From NCBI RefSeq assembly GCF_001467945.1, contig NZ_LNYQ01000013.1, forward strand, positions 2,549,098-2,613,097: 64,000 nucleotides of DNA, in the 5' to 3' direction. The number at the start of each line of letters is the position of its first letter. Within the stretch, counting starts at the first letter, position 1. Position numbers and translations under genes: made by a program. Source of the DNA: Legionella parisiensis. Lineage in GTDB: Bacteria > Pseudomonadota > Gammaproteobacteria > Legionellales > Legionellaceae. This document shows positions 17,037 to 26,227 of this stretch, in pieces. Below the pieces are notes generated by a model. That model was not told the DNA's origin, ran no database searches, and saw only the letters and a program-made list of their open reading frames with translations.

Positions 17037-18518
17037 TTAATTAGGACTCAGTAGACGATAAATATCCAGAGGATCTTCATCCTGATTGTGCAATTGTTTT
17101 TGATACGCATTATTGAATTGATAAGCCATATAAACAAGCGTTAAACCCAAAGCAATTGGCCACGACGCTACGGCTGCAGTAATAATAAATGCTATTCCAC
17201 CCACATTGAATGCCAAACTTTTCCAGAATTCGCAGTAGTCTTTATTACACTCTTCATTGATTTTTCTTAAGAGTTGGTGATGATGCTCATCATCCAGAAC
17301 GTTACCATTTGCCAACTCACGCCGTACGGCAATAGAGGATTTTTGATATTTCTTATATTCTTCCGAAGTGTTATACAATGCATTCCCTAGCATACTAAAC
17401 AATGCAAGTCCGGCTAAAGCAAGTGGTCCGGTGCATAATAGACTAATTGCAAAACAGGTGGCAATTATATTTGCCCCCAAAACGTTAATTGCAAAATAAG
17501 CACTTTGAGCCTCCCATTCATCGTTCAATATATCAATCTGGCGCTGGATAATTGCGTGCTCGTAAACTGTTGCTTTTTTTAATTGCTCTTGCAACTCATG
17601 CATACGCTCATGATATTGACGCGCTTCAAAAATCCATTGAGCTAAAAGCAAAAATGTATCAAACGTCAAAAAAGCAAGCGTGATGAGGGGAACGGCCGTA
17701 TCAGCAATGTGAAAAAAATTATTATATGTGGTCAATAAACCCACTACTGCCCAAACCAAATCATTGGCCATCGCAAAGCCACGCTTTTCCATTTCTTGTT
17801 TCAGCACTTTCCTTGTTGATAATTCGTCGCTTATTGCCGACTCGACAATATGTTTGATCATCAATATTAAATTGATGAAAAAACGAAGTGCATAGAGCGA
17901 AATACCCAGATCAGTAATAGCTTCTCGTGATTTGTTTAAAAAATTAATACCTTCTTTAAAACTGTATTGATTGCCAAGAACTTTATTAATCTCTTGAATC
18001 AACTCAGAAATAGAACTCTTTTGTAGATAAGTAATTGCATAATTTGCTAAACCACGACTATAGGAAAATTGAGACCGTTTGGTATTTATAGTGCCAATAT
18101 ATTGGCGCAGCTTGGAAATGCTGGTAAACGAAGACAGGTACCCCTGAGCATTCGTCCGTATTTCCTCTTGCATAAACTCAGAGAAGACCTCAATTGAATT
18201 TTGTTTTTCTTGTAAGCACCCTACTTTATAAAATTCTTCTATTTTTTTTCGACATTCTCTTAATTTTTCCAAATCAGAAGTTACATAATCCAGCTCATAA
18301 TAAGAAATCAGAAAATCGCACAAAAAGCCCAGATAAAGCACTGCAGGGCCATCTTCCGTCCAATTTGATTTATTGGATATAATTAGTTGGTATAAAGACG
18401 AGAACTCGTATTTTAATTGGTCTAGATGAAACTCTTCTTCTTTAAAAGAAAAATCGGTTTTTTTAAATGAACTATTAAAAAAGGCATGTTTTATGAGACT
18501 AATTTTTGATTTTCCCAT
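17037..18518 (-). CDS. Multi-span membrane hypothetical protein, possible effector
   Basis: The roughly 493-residue protein is not recognised. An N-terminal helical, charged region (residues 1-220 of the form starting MGKSKISL) is followed by several hydrophobic segments: LYALRFFINLILMIKHIV, TLAFLTFDTFLLLAQWIF, ATCFAISLLCTGPLALAGL and GIAFIITAAVASWPIALGL. A coiled-coil stretch (EARQYHERMHELQEQLKKA) lies between the second and third groups. I chose the ATG at 18518 because the upstream in-frame ATG at 18581 has no ribosome-binding site. Membrane-spanning proteins with long cytosolic helices and no clear bacterial role recur among Legionella Dot/Icm substrates, but assignment here is inference. 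Confidence 0.6.
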   Translation of the reverse strand: MGKSKISLIKHAFFNSSFKKTDFSFKEEEFHLDQLKYEFSSLYQLIISNKSNWTEDGPAVLYLGFLCDFLISYYELDYVTSDLEKLRECRKKIEEFYKVGCLQEKQNSIEVFSEFMQEEIRTNAQGYLSSFTSISKLRQYIGTINTKRSQFSYSRGLANYAITYLQKSSISELIQEINKVLGNQYSFKEGINFLNKSREAITDLGISLYALRFFINLILMIKHIVESAISDELSTRKVLKQEMEKRGFAMANDLVWAVVGLLTTYNNFFHIADTAVPLITLAFLTFDTFLLLAQWIFEARQYHERMHELQEQLKKATVYEHAIIQRQIDILNDEWEAQSAYFAINVLGANIIATCFAISLLCTGPLALAGLALFSMLGNALYNTSEEYKKYQKSSIAVRRELANGNVLDDEHHHQLLRKINEECNKDYCEFWKSLAFNVGGIAFIITAAVASWPIALGLTLVYMAYQFNNAYQKQLHNQDEDPLDIYRLLSPN

Positions 18519-18748
18519 ACAAAACTCATTGAGATGAATTGGGAGAAATTGTTCAATTGTACTATGGATTATCAATAACATATTAAAACAATAGTGTTAA
18601 TTTTCTGCAAAAAAATAGTTAAAAATAGAAAAAATGTTTAAAAGCAAAAATCAACCGAAGAGGTTAAGAACATAAATACCCTCTTTTTTTTCTAAAAACT
18701 AATTGATACACTCATTGCCTCAAATATCCATAAATCCGAGATATAAAG

Positions 18749-19933
18749 TTGATTTTTGATGCAAATAATCCCTCTGATTCCATTGAAAAAAATTCATTAG
18801 GAAAAGAGAAGGTAGTAATTATCATTCCGACGCATAATGAAGCGCCAGTCATTCAAACAACAGTAGAGCAAGTTTTTACAGCGGTAGAACTCATTGAGCA
18901 ATACGATATACATATTTTAATTTTTGATAGTGCTTCTACCGATGATACCCAACAAATTGTTACCTCATTGCAGAACAATTATCCGAAATTGCACTTACAA
19001 AATGAATCCACCAAATCTGGACTTGGTTCAGCATATTTGCAAGCCATGAATTTTGCGCTAGTTTCTTTGAATGCAGACATTATCTTTGAATTTGATGCCG
19101 ATCTTTCCCATCAACCGAAATATATTCGTCCAATGTTGGACATGTTGCAAACCTGTGATTGTGTGTTGGGAAGCCGTTATGTGAATGGAGGGAGTATTCC
19201 GAAAAACTGGGAATTGCATCGCAAATTATTCTCTATTTTGGGTAATTATGTTGCCAGAGCGGTGCTGACACCCAAATACAAGGATTTTACCAGCGGTTTT
19301 CGCGCTACTCGGCGGCAACAGCTTATAAAAATTCTACCACATCGATTCCTTACGAATCACTATGCATATAAAATGCAGTTGCTTTGGCTTTTGCATAAAA
19401 ATAAAGCAAAAATTCGTGAGTATCCTATTGATTTTATCGATCGAAACACTGGGTACAGTAAATTACCTAAAAACAGCATTGGCGATTCTTTACGCGTCGT
19501 TTTTACTTTGCGTTATCATGAGGCCAGGCGCTATTTAAAAATGTGTCTCGTTGGCTCCTTGGGTATTTTTGTACAGTTTATTACTTATAATGTATTGCGT
19601 GGATATTTTCAGTTTTCTCCTTTCGAGGCCTCACAAATTGCAGTATGTACAGCAATCATTAATAATTTCATTTTGAATAACAAGCTTACTTTTAACGTGA
19701 AGCATAAATTGCACTGGTCTTTAAAAATAAAGCGCCTTATCCTTTTTACCATTTATTCAGTGTTTATAATAAATTTGCAAAGTTATTGGTTGCGAGTTGG
19801 AGTTCTTTGCTTTGGCAGTGGGGCATTGCGCGAAAATATAATCATGGGTTTTGGCATAGGGTTAATCTCTCTTTTAAATTACTATGCTTATTCTCGGCAT
19901 ATCTGGGCAGAAAAACTTGTCCCTAGTAATTGA
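18749..19933 (+). CDS. GT2 polyprenyl-phosphate glycosyltransferase fused to a GtrA-like membrane domain
   Basis: The 394-residue protein has an N-terminal GT2 domain of the dolichol-phosphate-mannose-synthase type: VVIIIPTHNEAPVIQ, FDSASTDDT, SGLGSAYLQAMNFA and the DXD-like FDADLSHQP. GSRYVNGGSIP and DFTSGFRATRR follow. From about residue 250 a GtrA-like module with four transmembrane segments begins (YLKMCLVGSLGIFVQFITYN). The combination fits an enzyme that loads a sugar on undecaprenyl phosphate and helps flip it. TTG at 18749 is the start; an in-frame stop at 18731 excludes anything longer and GAG lies 8 bp upstream. It overlaps or abuts the next glycosyltransferase gene. Confidence 0.85.
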   Translation: MIFDANNPSDSIEKNSLGKEKVVIIIPTHNEAPVIQTTVEQVFTAVELIEQYDIHILIFDSASTDDTQQIVTSLQNNYPKLHLQNESTKSGLGSAYLQAMNFALVSLNADIIFEFDADLSHQPKYIRPMLDMLQTCDCVLGSRYVNGGSIPKNWELHRKLFSILGNYVARAVLTPKYKDFTSGFRATRRQQLIKILPHRFLTNHYAYKMQLLWLLHKNKAKIREYPIDFIDRNTGYSKLPKNSIGDSLRVVFTLRYHEARRYLKMCLVGSLGIFVQFITYNVLRGYFQFSPFEASQIAVCTAIINNFILNNKLTFNVKHKLHWSLKIKRLILFTIYSVFIINLQSYWLRVGVLCFGSGALRENIIMGFGIGLISLLNYYAYSRHIWAEKLVPSN

Positions 19934-19935
19934 AG

Positions 19936-21444
19936 ATGAGCTTGTTCATGATAAAAAATCTGAAGAACATCATTTCACCTTTAGGCATTCTGCTGGGAAA
20001 TGCGGGTATGTCAGGCGCAAATAACAAGATCATTTCGTGCGACTTTTTTAACTCACGAAATGTCTACCTGTTTTTAACCGTCTATTTTACCATCCTATTA
20101 TTGATAGCACCGATTAACGTATTATCTCTTGATACTTACTATTATTGGGACTGGAGCCGCCATTTGGCGCTATCCTATTATGATGGCTCACCCATGATTG
20201 CCTATTTTATTAGAATTGCAACTTCGTTATTTGGAAATAACCTGTTTGCGTTGAGTTGTGTAGGTATCACCGTAAGTGCACTTAGCAGTTGGCTTATTTA
20301 TAAGAGTGCCCGATTTTTTTTATCCCAGAAAGCAAGTTTTATCGCCATGCTATCATGGCTGTTTTCTCCGCTTGTCACTTTGGATATTTTAAGACAAACC
20401 ACCTATGACACGCCCCTTGCTTTATTTTGGGCATCAACCTTGTATTTTACTGTAAAATTTATCCAAACAAATAGAGTAAGAGATCTCTATTTCATCGGGG
20501 TCAGTGCCGGATTAATGATGTTATCCAAATATTCCGGAATCGTTTTAATACTTTCCCTGCTTATTTTTTTAATTTTCACTTACCGCTCAGTTTTTAAAAC
20601 AAAACATTTTTATTTCGCTACACTTCTCGCCATTATTATTTTTAGTCCTGTGATTCTATGGAATTATCAAAATAATTGGCAATCATTTATTTATCAATTA
20701 ACCACTCATAAACTCCGGCATGAGATAAACCCCTTTTATCATACGATAAAAACGTTCTTTACCCAATTTGTGCCCTCACTCAATATGATGCTTCTCCCTC
20801 CTTTTTTAGTTCGAAACCATAAAATGGATAAGAAAAGTGCATTAATTGTGACCTTATGCCGAATCGTTTGTATTACTTTTCTTTGTTTTTACTTATATAC
20901 ATCCAGCAAAGCCGAGATCCGAGAGTTCTGGCTCACACCGTATCTAATGAGCAGTGCCATTTTATTGGGATATTGGGCTACTTCAGACCATAATCGTAAA
21001 TTCGCCATATTATTAATCATGTTTTATGCCGTAATTAGCCTTTTCGTTTTAATTGATAACACGTCCAAATTTAATGTGATCAAATCAAAGAAACTTGTTG
21101 TTTACCATTTAATCCAAAAATTAAACTTTACCTACCCTCAATTACCCGACACGATTTTTACATCAGGTTGGTTTGCAGCACGTATGCTCTTCTTCCTCGA
21201 AAATAAACCGACCATTTATACCTTAGGTTGTGATACCGCTCAAAATCAATATGCTCTATGGAGCGCTGACATCAATAAAAAAATTGCGGATAAAATATTA
21301 AAAGAAGCATTGTATATCGACCGATACGACAGGCAGAGTTGCTTGGAAAAATATTTTGATCGCTGTCAAAAAATACCTACGCAAACGTACCTTTTTAGGC
21401 ATAAGGAATATGCGCTTAATGTTTATAAATGCCAGAACTTTTAA
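19936..21444 (+). CDS. ArnT-like GT39/GT83 membrane glycosyltransferase
   Basis: About 502 residues with some ten transmembrane segments. The first periplasmic loop holds DTYYYWDWSRHLALSYYDGS, the hallmark of PMT_2-type enzymes that take a sugar from a polyprenyl-phosphate donor; the YLFRHKEYAL region closes a C-terminal soluble domain with TSGWFAARM. The ATG at 19936 begins two bases after the stop of the GT2 gene; an in-frame TTG at 19930 would overlap it. The upstream protein is thus the likely donor maker and this one the transferase at the periplasmic face. The acceptor (lipid A, O-antigen or a protein) cannot be told from sequence. Confidence 0.82.
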   Translation: MSLFMIKNLKNIISPLGILLGNAGMSGANNKIISCDFFNSRNVYLFLTVYFTILLLIAPINVLSLDTYYYWDWSRHLALSYYDGSPMIAYFIRIATSLFGNNLFALSCVGITVSALSSWLIYKSARFFLSQKASFIAMLSWLFSPLVTLDILRQTTYDTPLALFWASTLYFTVKFIQTNRVRDLYFIGVSAGLMMLSKYSGIVLILSLLIFLIFTYRSVFKTKHFYFATLLAIIIFSPVILWNYQNNWQSFIYQLTTHKLRHEINPFYHTIKTFFTQFVPSLNMMLLPPFLVRNHKMDKKSALIVTLCRIVCITFLCFYLYTSSKAEIREFWLTPYLMSSAILLGYWATSDHNRKFAILLIMFYAVISLFVLIDNTSKFNVIKSKKLVVYHLIQKLNFTYPQLPDTIFTSGWFAARMLFFLENKPTIYTLGCDTAQNQYALWSADINKKIADKILKEALYIDRYDRQSCLEKYFDRCQKIPTQTYLFRHKEYALNVYKCQNF

Positions 21445-21635
21445 AAACTCATTGCAAAATCGATTACTTGAAGTTGATCAACAGTAATCTGTTTTTCAAG
21501 TTGTGAATAGAGATGGATAAAATCATGCATTTGAGATTACTACATAATAGAGTTTACAGTTGACTAATCTTCTTTTAATGTATCTATCGAAATATGTTAC
21601 CATCCATGTTATTAGAATTTGATAAAGGACTATCG

Positions 21636-22502
21636 ATGCTTAAATTACTCTGTCTTTTTATTGCATTGTTTTCTTCGGTTTGTTTTGCTGATGAAAAAGA
21701 AATTGCAATTACAATGGATGATTTGCCCCTTGTTGCTTCAAGAATGAATACCCCAGGAAATAGAGAACGATCAACAGAACGTTTTACGCAAATTGTGCAA
21801 ACTTTTCAAAAATACAAAGTCCCAGCTACAGGCTTTGTGATAGCAGGGGCAATAGAAAAAGGTCAATGGGACTTCCTTGAGCAATTTCGTCAAGCAGGCT
21901 TTATGTTAGGCAATCACACTTATTCACATTATAATCTTAATCAAATGAGTGCCGAAAAATACCTTGCTGATTTGGAGCGCGCCGATAAAATTCTTACTCC
22001 CATCATGACCCAACCAAAATATTTTCGGTATCCCTATCTTGCAGAAGGCACTAAAGCCAAAAAGCAACAAGTATATGATTACCTCAAGGAGCATAATTAC
22101 ACCATTGCACCAGTAACCATTGATAGTAAAGATTTTGACTTTAATGCAATGCTTTATAAAGTTCCATATCGGTCTCGAGTAGATTACATTCAAAAATTAA
22201 AACCTCGCTATTTGGCTTATATATGGAAACAAACCTTAAGAGCTGAAAAACGCTCTAAAGGGAAAAATGCCAAACAAATATTATTAATTCATGCAAATCT
22301 TCTAAATAGTTACGTATTAGGTGATGTTTTGGAAATGTATCAAAAAAATGGATATAAATTTATCAGTCTGACTGAGGCCCTGAAAAACCCAGCTCCTATC
22401 ATCAACTTCTCTCCTTCTCTGAAAAAAGATACTTTGGGTGAAGAATTAGAGAACCAACTTCTCAATATCCCCAAGTCAAAAGAAAATTATGTGACACCTT
22501 AA
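21636..22502 (+). CDS. Exported NodB-type polysaccharide deacetylase
   Basis: The 288-residue product has a signal peptide (MLKLLCLFIALFSSVCFA, then DEKEI). The NodB motifs are present: the TMDDLPL block with the paired Asp, GNHTYSHYNLN with the H-x3-H metal ligands, RYPYLAEG, and a late LIHANLLN His. These enzymes remove N-acetyl groups from sugars, here in the periplasm. I chose 21636 because AAAGGA lies about 7 bp upstream; the ATG at 21594 would hide the signal peptide. It sits 190 bp after the ArnT-like gene on the same strand and may complete the same sugar-modification route, but it has its own leader region. Confidence 0.8.
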   Translation: MLKLLCLFIALFSSVCFADEKEIAITMDDLPLVASRMNTPGNRERSTERFTQIVQTFQKYKVPATGFVIAGAIEKGQWDFLEQFRQAGFMLGNHTYSHYNLNQMSAEKYLADLERADKILTPIMTQPKYFRYPYLAEGTKAKKQQVYDYLKEHNYTIAPVTIDSKDFDFNAMLYKVPYRSRVDYIQKLKPRYLAYIWKQTLRAEKRSKGKNAKQILLIHANLLNSYVLGDVLEMYQKNGYKFISLTEALKNPAPIINFSPSLKKDTLGEELENQLLNIPKSKENYVTP

Positions 22503-22592
22503 AACACCAATTGTTTTTTTAGTCGGGGGATAGCAAAGTAGAACCTGGGGCTAGAATGTTATGAGGCATGATTTTTTAAACAGGAGGTTGTA

Positions 22593-22940
22593 ATGTTAAT
22601 ACTCGCTATTGTTTTATTTCTTGCTGCAGTGGTTTGTGGTTTTTTTCTTTTGACCGCAATTTTGCAAGATAGGCCGGTTAATCAAAAAGCAAAGGCTTTT
22701 CATGGCATTTTTGCAGGATTAGGGCTACTTATTATGATTGTATACATGCTTACATTTATGTCAGGCCAACCATCCCTTTTTATTGCAAGCTTAGTTATCT
22801 TGATTGGTGCCGCAGTAGGAGGGTTAACATTGGTTACGCTTGCCAGGAAAGTGAAAAAGGTCCCTAAATTAGCAGTACTGGTTCATCCAATCATTGCCAT
22901 TGCCGGATTAATTGCCTTGATAATCTATGTCATGCCCTAA
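22593..22940 (+). CDS. Small four-helix inner-membrane protein
   Basis: The 115-residue protein has four hydrophobic segments: ILAIVLFLAAVVCGFFLLTA, AFHGIFAGLGLLIMIVYML, ASLVILIGAAVGGLTLVTLA and LAVLVHPIIAIAGLIALIIY. A strong AGGAGG site lies 6 bp before the ATG. His and Met residues in helices 2 and 4 could bind a cofactor, but no named family is clear. It ends 1 bp before the stop of the convergent PfpI-like gene, so the two 3' ends meet almost without spacing. Confidence 0.65.
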   Translation: MLILAIVLFLAAVVCGFFLLTAILQDRPVNQKAKAFHGIFAGLGLLIMIVYMLTFMSGQPSLFIASLVILIGAAVGGLTLVTLARKVKKVPKLAVLVHPIIAIAGLIALIIYVMP

Positions 22941-22941
22941 A

Positions 22942-23595
22942 TTATTCGGGTTCAAACTTATTTATTAACAGGCGTTCACGAAGAGATAGAACCAGTGCTT
23001 TTGGTGCTTTCTCTGGTGAGCCCGAATTAAATGGCGGTTCAGGATCATATTCCAAGCCAAGTTGTAAGCTTTGCGCTACGTTTATATCAGCAAGTTTTGC
23101 AGCAAGATATAATGCCATATCAATACCTGCTGAAACACCAGCTGCTGTAATGATTTTTCCATCCTCAACAAACCGCTTGTGTGTAGGTATTGCTCCCCAG
23201 TTTTTTAAGCGATTCATTACAGCCCAATGAGTGGTCGCATTAATTCCTGATAAAATCCCTGCTGCACCTAAGATTAAGCTTCCAGTACAGACCGAGGTAG
23301 TCCATAAGGTATGTTCATGAGTTGCTTTAACCCATGCAAGTATTTCAGGAAATTCACGCAATGCGGTTGCATTACCAGCCCCTGGAACCAATAAAACATC
23401 GGTATGTGAAATATCGGTTATTGCATGCTCAGCAATCAGAGTAAGTCCGGAACATGTACGTACCGGTCCTGAGTTTAGGCCAACCCTTTGCACCACAACT
23501 TCTGGTAAACGACTTAGTACCTCATAAGGGCCAATTGCATCCAGAACAGTCATTCCTTCATAAAATAAAAAAGTAATGTGCAGTGGTTTATGCAT
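22942..23595 (-). CDS. DJ-1/PfpI-family protein (isonitrile-hydratase-like)
   Basis: The 217-residue cytosolic protein has the class I amidotransferase-like fold of the DJ-1/PfpI group. Motifs are the first strand ITFLFYEGMTVLDAIGPYEV with Asp19, VLLVPGAGN, the nucleophile elbow TTSVCTGSLILGAAG (Cys103) and TTHWAVMNRL. The TVLDAIGPYEV signature and Cys surroundings are like Pseudomonas isonitrile hydratase InhA and related AraC-type N-terminal domains, but there is no DNA-binding domain here. The natural substrate is unknown. It follows the PhnA-type gene after 6 bp on the same strand. Confidence 0.83.
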   Translation of the reverse strand: MHKPLHITFLFYEGMTVLDAIGPYEVLSRLPEVVVQRVGLNSGPVRTCSGLTLIAEHAITDISHTDVLLVPGAGNATALREFPEILAWVKATHEHTLWTTSVCTGSLILGAAGILSGINATTHWAVMNRLKNWGAIPTHKRFVEDGKIITAAGVSAGIDMALYLAAKLADINVAQSLQLGLEYDPEPPFNSGSPEKAPKALVLSLRERLLINKFEPE

Positions 23596-23601
23596 CTCTA
23601 T

Positions 23602-23946
23602 TTATCCCTTCTTAACAAATTGAGATTTTAATTTCATGGCGCCAACTCCATCAATTTTACAATCGATATCATGATCACCATCAACCAAACGAATGTTTTT
23701 TACTTTAGTACCAATTTTTACTACTTGTGATGACCCTTTTATCTTGAGATCTTTAATTACTGTCACTGTATCCCCATCCTGGAGAATCTGACCATGCGCA
23801 TCTTTGATAATTCGTTGCTCATCATGTCCGTGTTCTTCTGCTCCATCTTTTGCCCATTCATAGGAGCATTCTGGACAAATGAATTGATTACCATCTTCAT
23901 AAGTATATTCTGAATTACATTGAGGACATTGGGGCATCTGGGGCAT
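23602..23946 (-). CDS. yjdM: PhnA/YjdM-family zinc-ribbon protein
   Basis: The 114-residue protein has an N-terminal zinc ribbon, [21 protein letters not shown] (two CxxC knuckles), and a C-terminal small beta domain ([26 protein letters not shown]) ending in [11 protein letters not shown]. This is the full layout of the family once called alkylphosphonate-uptake PhnA; the E. coli member YjdM is not involved in C-P lyase and its job is unclear. It probably forms a unit with the PfpI-like gene downstream. Confidence 0.88.
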   Translation of the reverse strand: MPQMPQCPQCNSEYTYEDGNQFICPECSYEWAKDGAEEHGHDEQRIIKDAHGQILQDGDTVTVIKDLKIKGSSQVVKIGTKVKNIRLVDGDHDIDCKIDGVGAMKLKSQFVKKG

Positions 23947-24006
23947 TATTATTCCAATTCAAAAAAATTAACAATTTAGACCGGATAGTATACCAAAAAC
24001 GCTTGA

Positions 24007-24426
24007 TTAGTCTCCAACAACAGTAATAACCAGATGACGTTTTTGTGATTGATAGCGATGCTCGTAAAGATAAATTCCTTGCCATGTCCCCAACGTTAAT
24101 TTTCCACTTTGAATTGGAATGGTTAAGCTTGTTTGAGTTAACACAGTACGAACATGTGCAGGCATATCATCCTTACCTTCACTCACATGTTTAAAAAGAG
24201 GATCACCATCAGGAACTAACCGCACCATGAAATTTTCCAAATCCATACGAACCTGAGGATCATAATTTTCACAAAGCATCAAAGAAGCACTGGTATGTTT
24301 GAGAAATAAATGGCATAAGCCCTGTTGGATTGTGACTTTCGCCAGAATATTTTTTATTGCATCAGTTATATCCTGAGTGCCGCGACCTGTGGTATTAAAG
24401 GAAATGGGAAACTGTTCAATTTTCAT
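24007..24426 (-). CDS. YjbQ/UPF0047-family protein (thiamine-phosphate-synthase-like side activity)
   Basis: The 139-residue protein matches the UPF0047 family end to end: FKHVSEG and GDDMPAHV stretches, HTSASLMLCENYDPQVRMDL, and GTWQGIYLYEHR. The conserved His and Glu cluster likely binds metal. E. coli YjbQ has weak thiamine phosphate synthase activity, so databases call it a secondary enzyme; the real role is unsettled. I start at the ATG at 24426 because the longer frame begins with TTG (24435) and has no better ribosome-binding site. Confidence 0.85.
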   Translation of the reverse strand: MKIEQFPISFNTTGRGTQDITDAIKNILAKVTIQQGLCHLFLKHTSASLMLCENYDPQVRMDLENFMVRLVPDGDPLFKHVSEGKDDMPAHVRTVLTQTSLTIPIQSGKLTLGTWQGIYLYEHRYQSQKRHLVITVVGD

Positions 24427-24502
24427 AAAATTCAATTCATTAAGTGTTCGTTGCTTTTAGGGTCCATTACATTCCTACTATCGCAAAATTTTACGCTTCG
24501 AT

Positions 24503-24778
24503 TCAAAACAAATCATCAGGTGCTACCTCACTATTGATAACCCTAATTAGTTTATGTCTTGATTTATCCCCGCGCTGTAATTCAACTTTTTTTATTGGTA
24601 CCTGAAATATCTGCGCAATATACTTCAACAATACTTTGTTGGCACGACCTTCAATTGGCGGTGCATTTAAGCGAATTTTAAGTTCACCCTCATAAATCCC
24701 GACAATCTCTGTTTTTTTGGCACCTGGCTGAACATATAAGTGAAGGGTTAAACCTTCAGCTTCGTGTTTATACCACAC
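24503..24778 (-). CDS. DUF167/YggU-family protein
   Basis: The 91-residue protein has the whole DUF167 pattern: LHLYVQPGAKKTEIVG, LKIRLNAPPIEGRANKVLLKYI and VELQRGDKSRHKLIRV. Its start is GTG at 24778, with AGGAA about 8 bp upstream. Members form a small alpha/beta fold and are often next to YggT or proC; here it stands next to the YjbQ gene (77 bp gap). No function is established. Confidence 0.88.
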   Translation of the reverse strand: MWYKHEAEGLTLHLYVQPGAKKTEIVGIYEGELKIRLNAPPIEGRANKVLLKYIAQIFQVPIKKVELQRGDKSRHKLIRVINSEVAPDDLF

Positions 24779-25357
24779 GGTATTATTCCTGGAATTTTTT
24801 TATAAATAATTTCTAGTAAAAACTGTCATGGTTCATCCTTTATCAATTAACTTTTTTAAAAATCTGTAAATCCTCATCATTAAACCCATGATATAGATCA
24901 TTTTTTGTTTTTACTCTTACCAGAGCCAAAATGTGAGATAAAGTGATAAAAAATTGTTTTTTCCCCATTCCATATTATAAGTCTCAGGGTTATGTTGATA
25001 AAGAATTCAACAATCCTTAACTTGCTAGTACCTCCTTCCCCCATCTCATTTATGAACAGCATCTAATCCTTTTATTCTGTTCCGCAACCTCCAAACCCAA
25101 TGTAGCAGTCAATGCAGTTTGGTAACCCAAAGGATGAATAAAGGCTCTCGATTACTGCTTTGCCATTTCTTAAACCAGAGGTTAAAGCCTTCATCAATGT
25201 TACAATAGATTATACAAATTAAATGATTTATTGATAGCTTACAAGATAGAATGAAAAATTCTTAAGATCTGTTTCCATCTGGGCTCAATCTAGAAAATGG
25301 AAACAGACGCCAGGATTTGATTGCCCAGGTTACAATCCCCGATTCAATCACATTAAT
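24779..25357. other. Long intergenic region with no clear gene
   Basis: This 579-bp stretch separates the conserved small genes from the effector-like group. The best frame is a 40-codon minus-strand ORF (25072-25194), rich in Gly and Cys near its end (CIDCYIGFGGCGTE), with no ribosome-binding site worth noting. A perfect hairpin lies near its right edge (25268-25307, listed apart). The rest is AT-rich and may hold decayed sequence. Confidence 0.4.
25268..25307 (-). terminator. Hairpin downstream of the 25358-26134 gene
   Basis: TCTGTTTCCAT (25268-25278) and ATGGAAACAGA (25297-25307) form a perfect 11-bp stem with an 18-nt loop, 50 bp beyond the stop of the ankyrin-like gene. On the minus strand a TTTTT run follows about 10 nt later. 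A terminator is likely, though the loop is long. Confidence 0.5.
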
Positions 25358-26134
25358 TTAACTTGAAAAACCAATGGTACTCACAACCTTATCCATACTT
25401 TCTAAAGTGCTCGTATAATTCTTATCGAGCAACTTCATATCCTCTTCCAATTTATGACGATTAAGTTCATCCATTTGTTCTTTTGTTTTTTGCATTTCAT
25501 GGGTATGGGAGAAAAATGAGTCAACATGAGTCGCAATACTCACCCCATTTTTTCCAATTTGAGATTGAAACCATGATTTCGTGTTAGGAGCAGGATTCTC
25601 TTTAGTGATTAAACGCACAGGAAGCGTTCCATCGCTCAACGCTTCAGAAAGATTATCTCCTGCTTTTTCTAATCGTTCGAGTAAGGTGGGATCATCGGTT
25701 GCAATTGCATATCGTATGGTTGCATCCCGAATGATAGTAAGCATTTTCGTGTAATTTTCTAGCTTACCTTTTGCTGCCCTTTCCAAATTTTTTTTGGCTA
25801 TTGTATAAGCTAATTTATCACCATCCAAAACTATGCGTTTATCTTCAGCAAAAATTTCCAATATATCTGGGCGTCCTGTAGAAAGAATTGCTCCAACAGT
25901 TGTTTGGGTAGCCTCTGGGCTTTTATTTTCAAAACTAAGATCGGGATGTTTTGCAATAAATTGAATTAGATCCAAGGGGGGAACTAGAGCAAGAACAACC
26001 CTCATAAGAAGTGTCCTGCCATTGTTATTTACTGCGTTCACCAACTCTGGATGGTGGGTAATCAGTGTTTTAACTTTTTCATATTCTTTTTTACTTACAG
26101 CCTCCCATAATGCATCTTCATAAATTGACGGCAT
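25358..26134 (-). CDS. Hypothetical protein with N-terminal ankyrin-like repeats, candidate effector
   Basis: This 258-residue protein has no signal peptide. Residues 1-90 read as about two and a half ankyrin repeats (EDALWEAVSKKEYEKVKTLI, NNNGRTLLMRVVLALVPPL), and residues 90-165 continue as helices of similar spacing (DILEIFAEDKRIVLDGDKLA). The C-terminal part (200-258) is a charged coiled coil, ending SMDKVVSTIGFSS. A GGGAGAG site lies 6 bp before the ATG. It is the last of four same-strand genes of effector style. Function unknown. Confidence 0.65.
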   Translation of the reverse strand: MPSIYEDALWEAVSKKEYEKVKTLITHHPELVNAVNNNGRTLLMRVVLALVPPLDLIQFIAKHPDLSFENKSPEATQTTVGAILSTGRPDILEIFAEDKRIVLDGDKLAYTIAKKNLERAAKGKLENYTKMLTIIRDATIRYAIATDDPTLLERLEKAGDNLSEALSDGTLPVRLITKENPAPNTKSWFQSQIGKNGVSIATHVDSFFSHTHEMQKTKEQMDELNRHKLEEDMKLLDKNYTSTLESMDKVVSTIGFSS

Positions 26135-26227
26135 TTTTTTCTCTCCCTATCATAAAAAATTGGTTTAATTATACCAAAAAATGGGAGCATGCTGTCATAT
26201 AATATTCCAATGATTAGGAAAAATGGA

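Noticed and set aside
25072..25194. 40-codon Gly/Cys-rich ORF in the long gap
   Set aside because: No Shine-Dalgarno and no clear family; could be chance. Kept only as a note in the gap entry.
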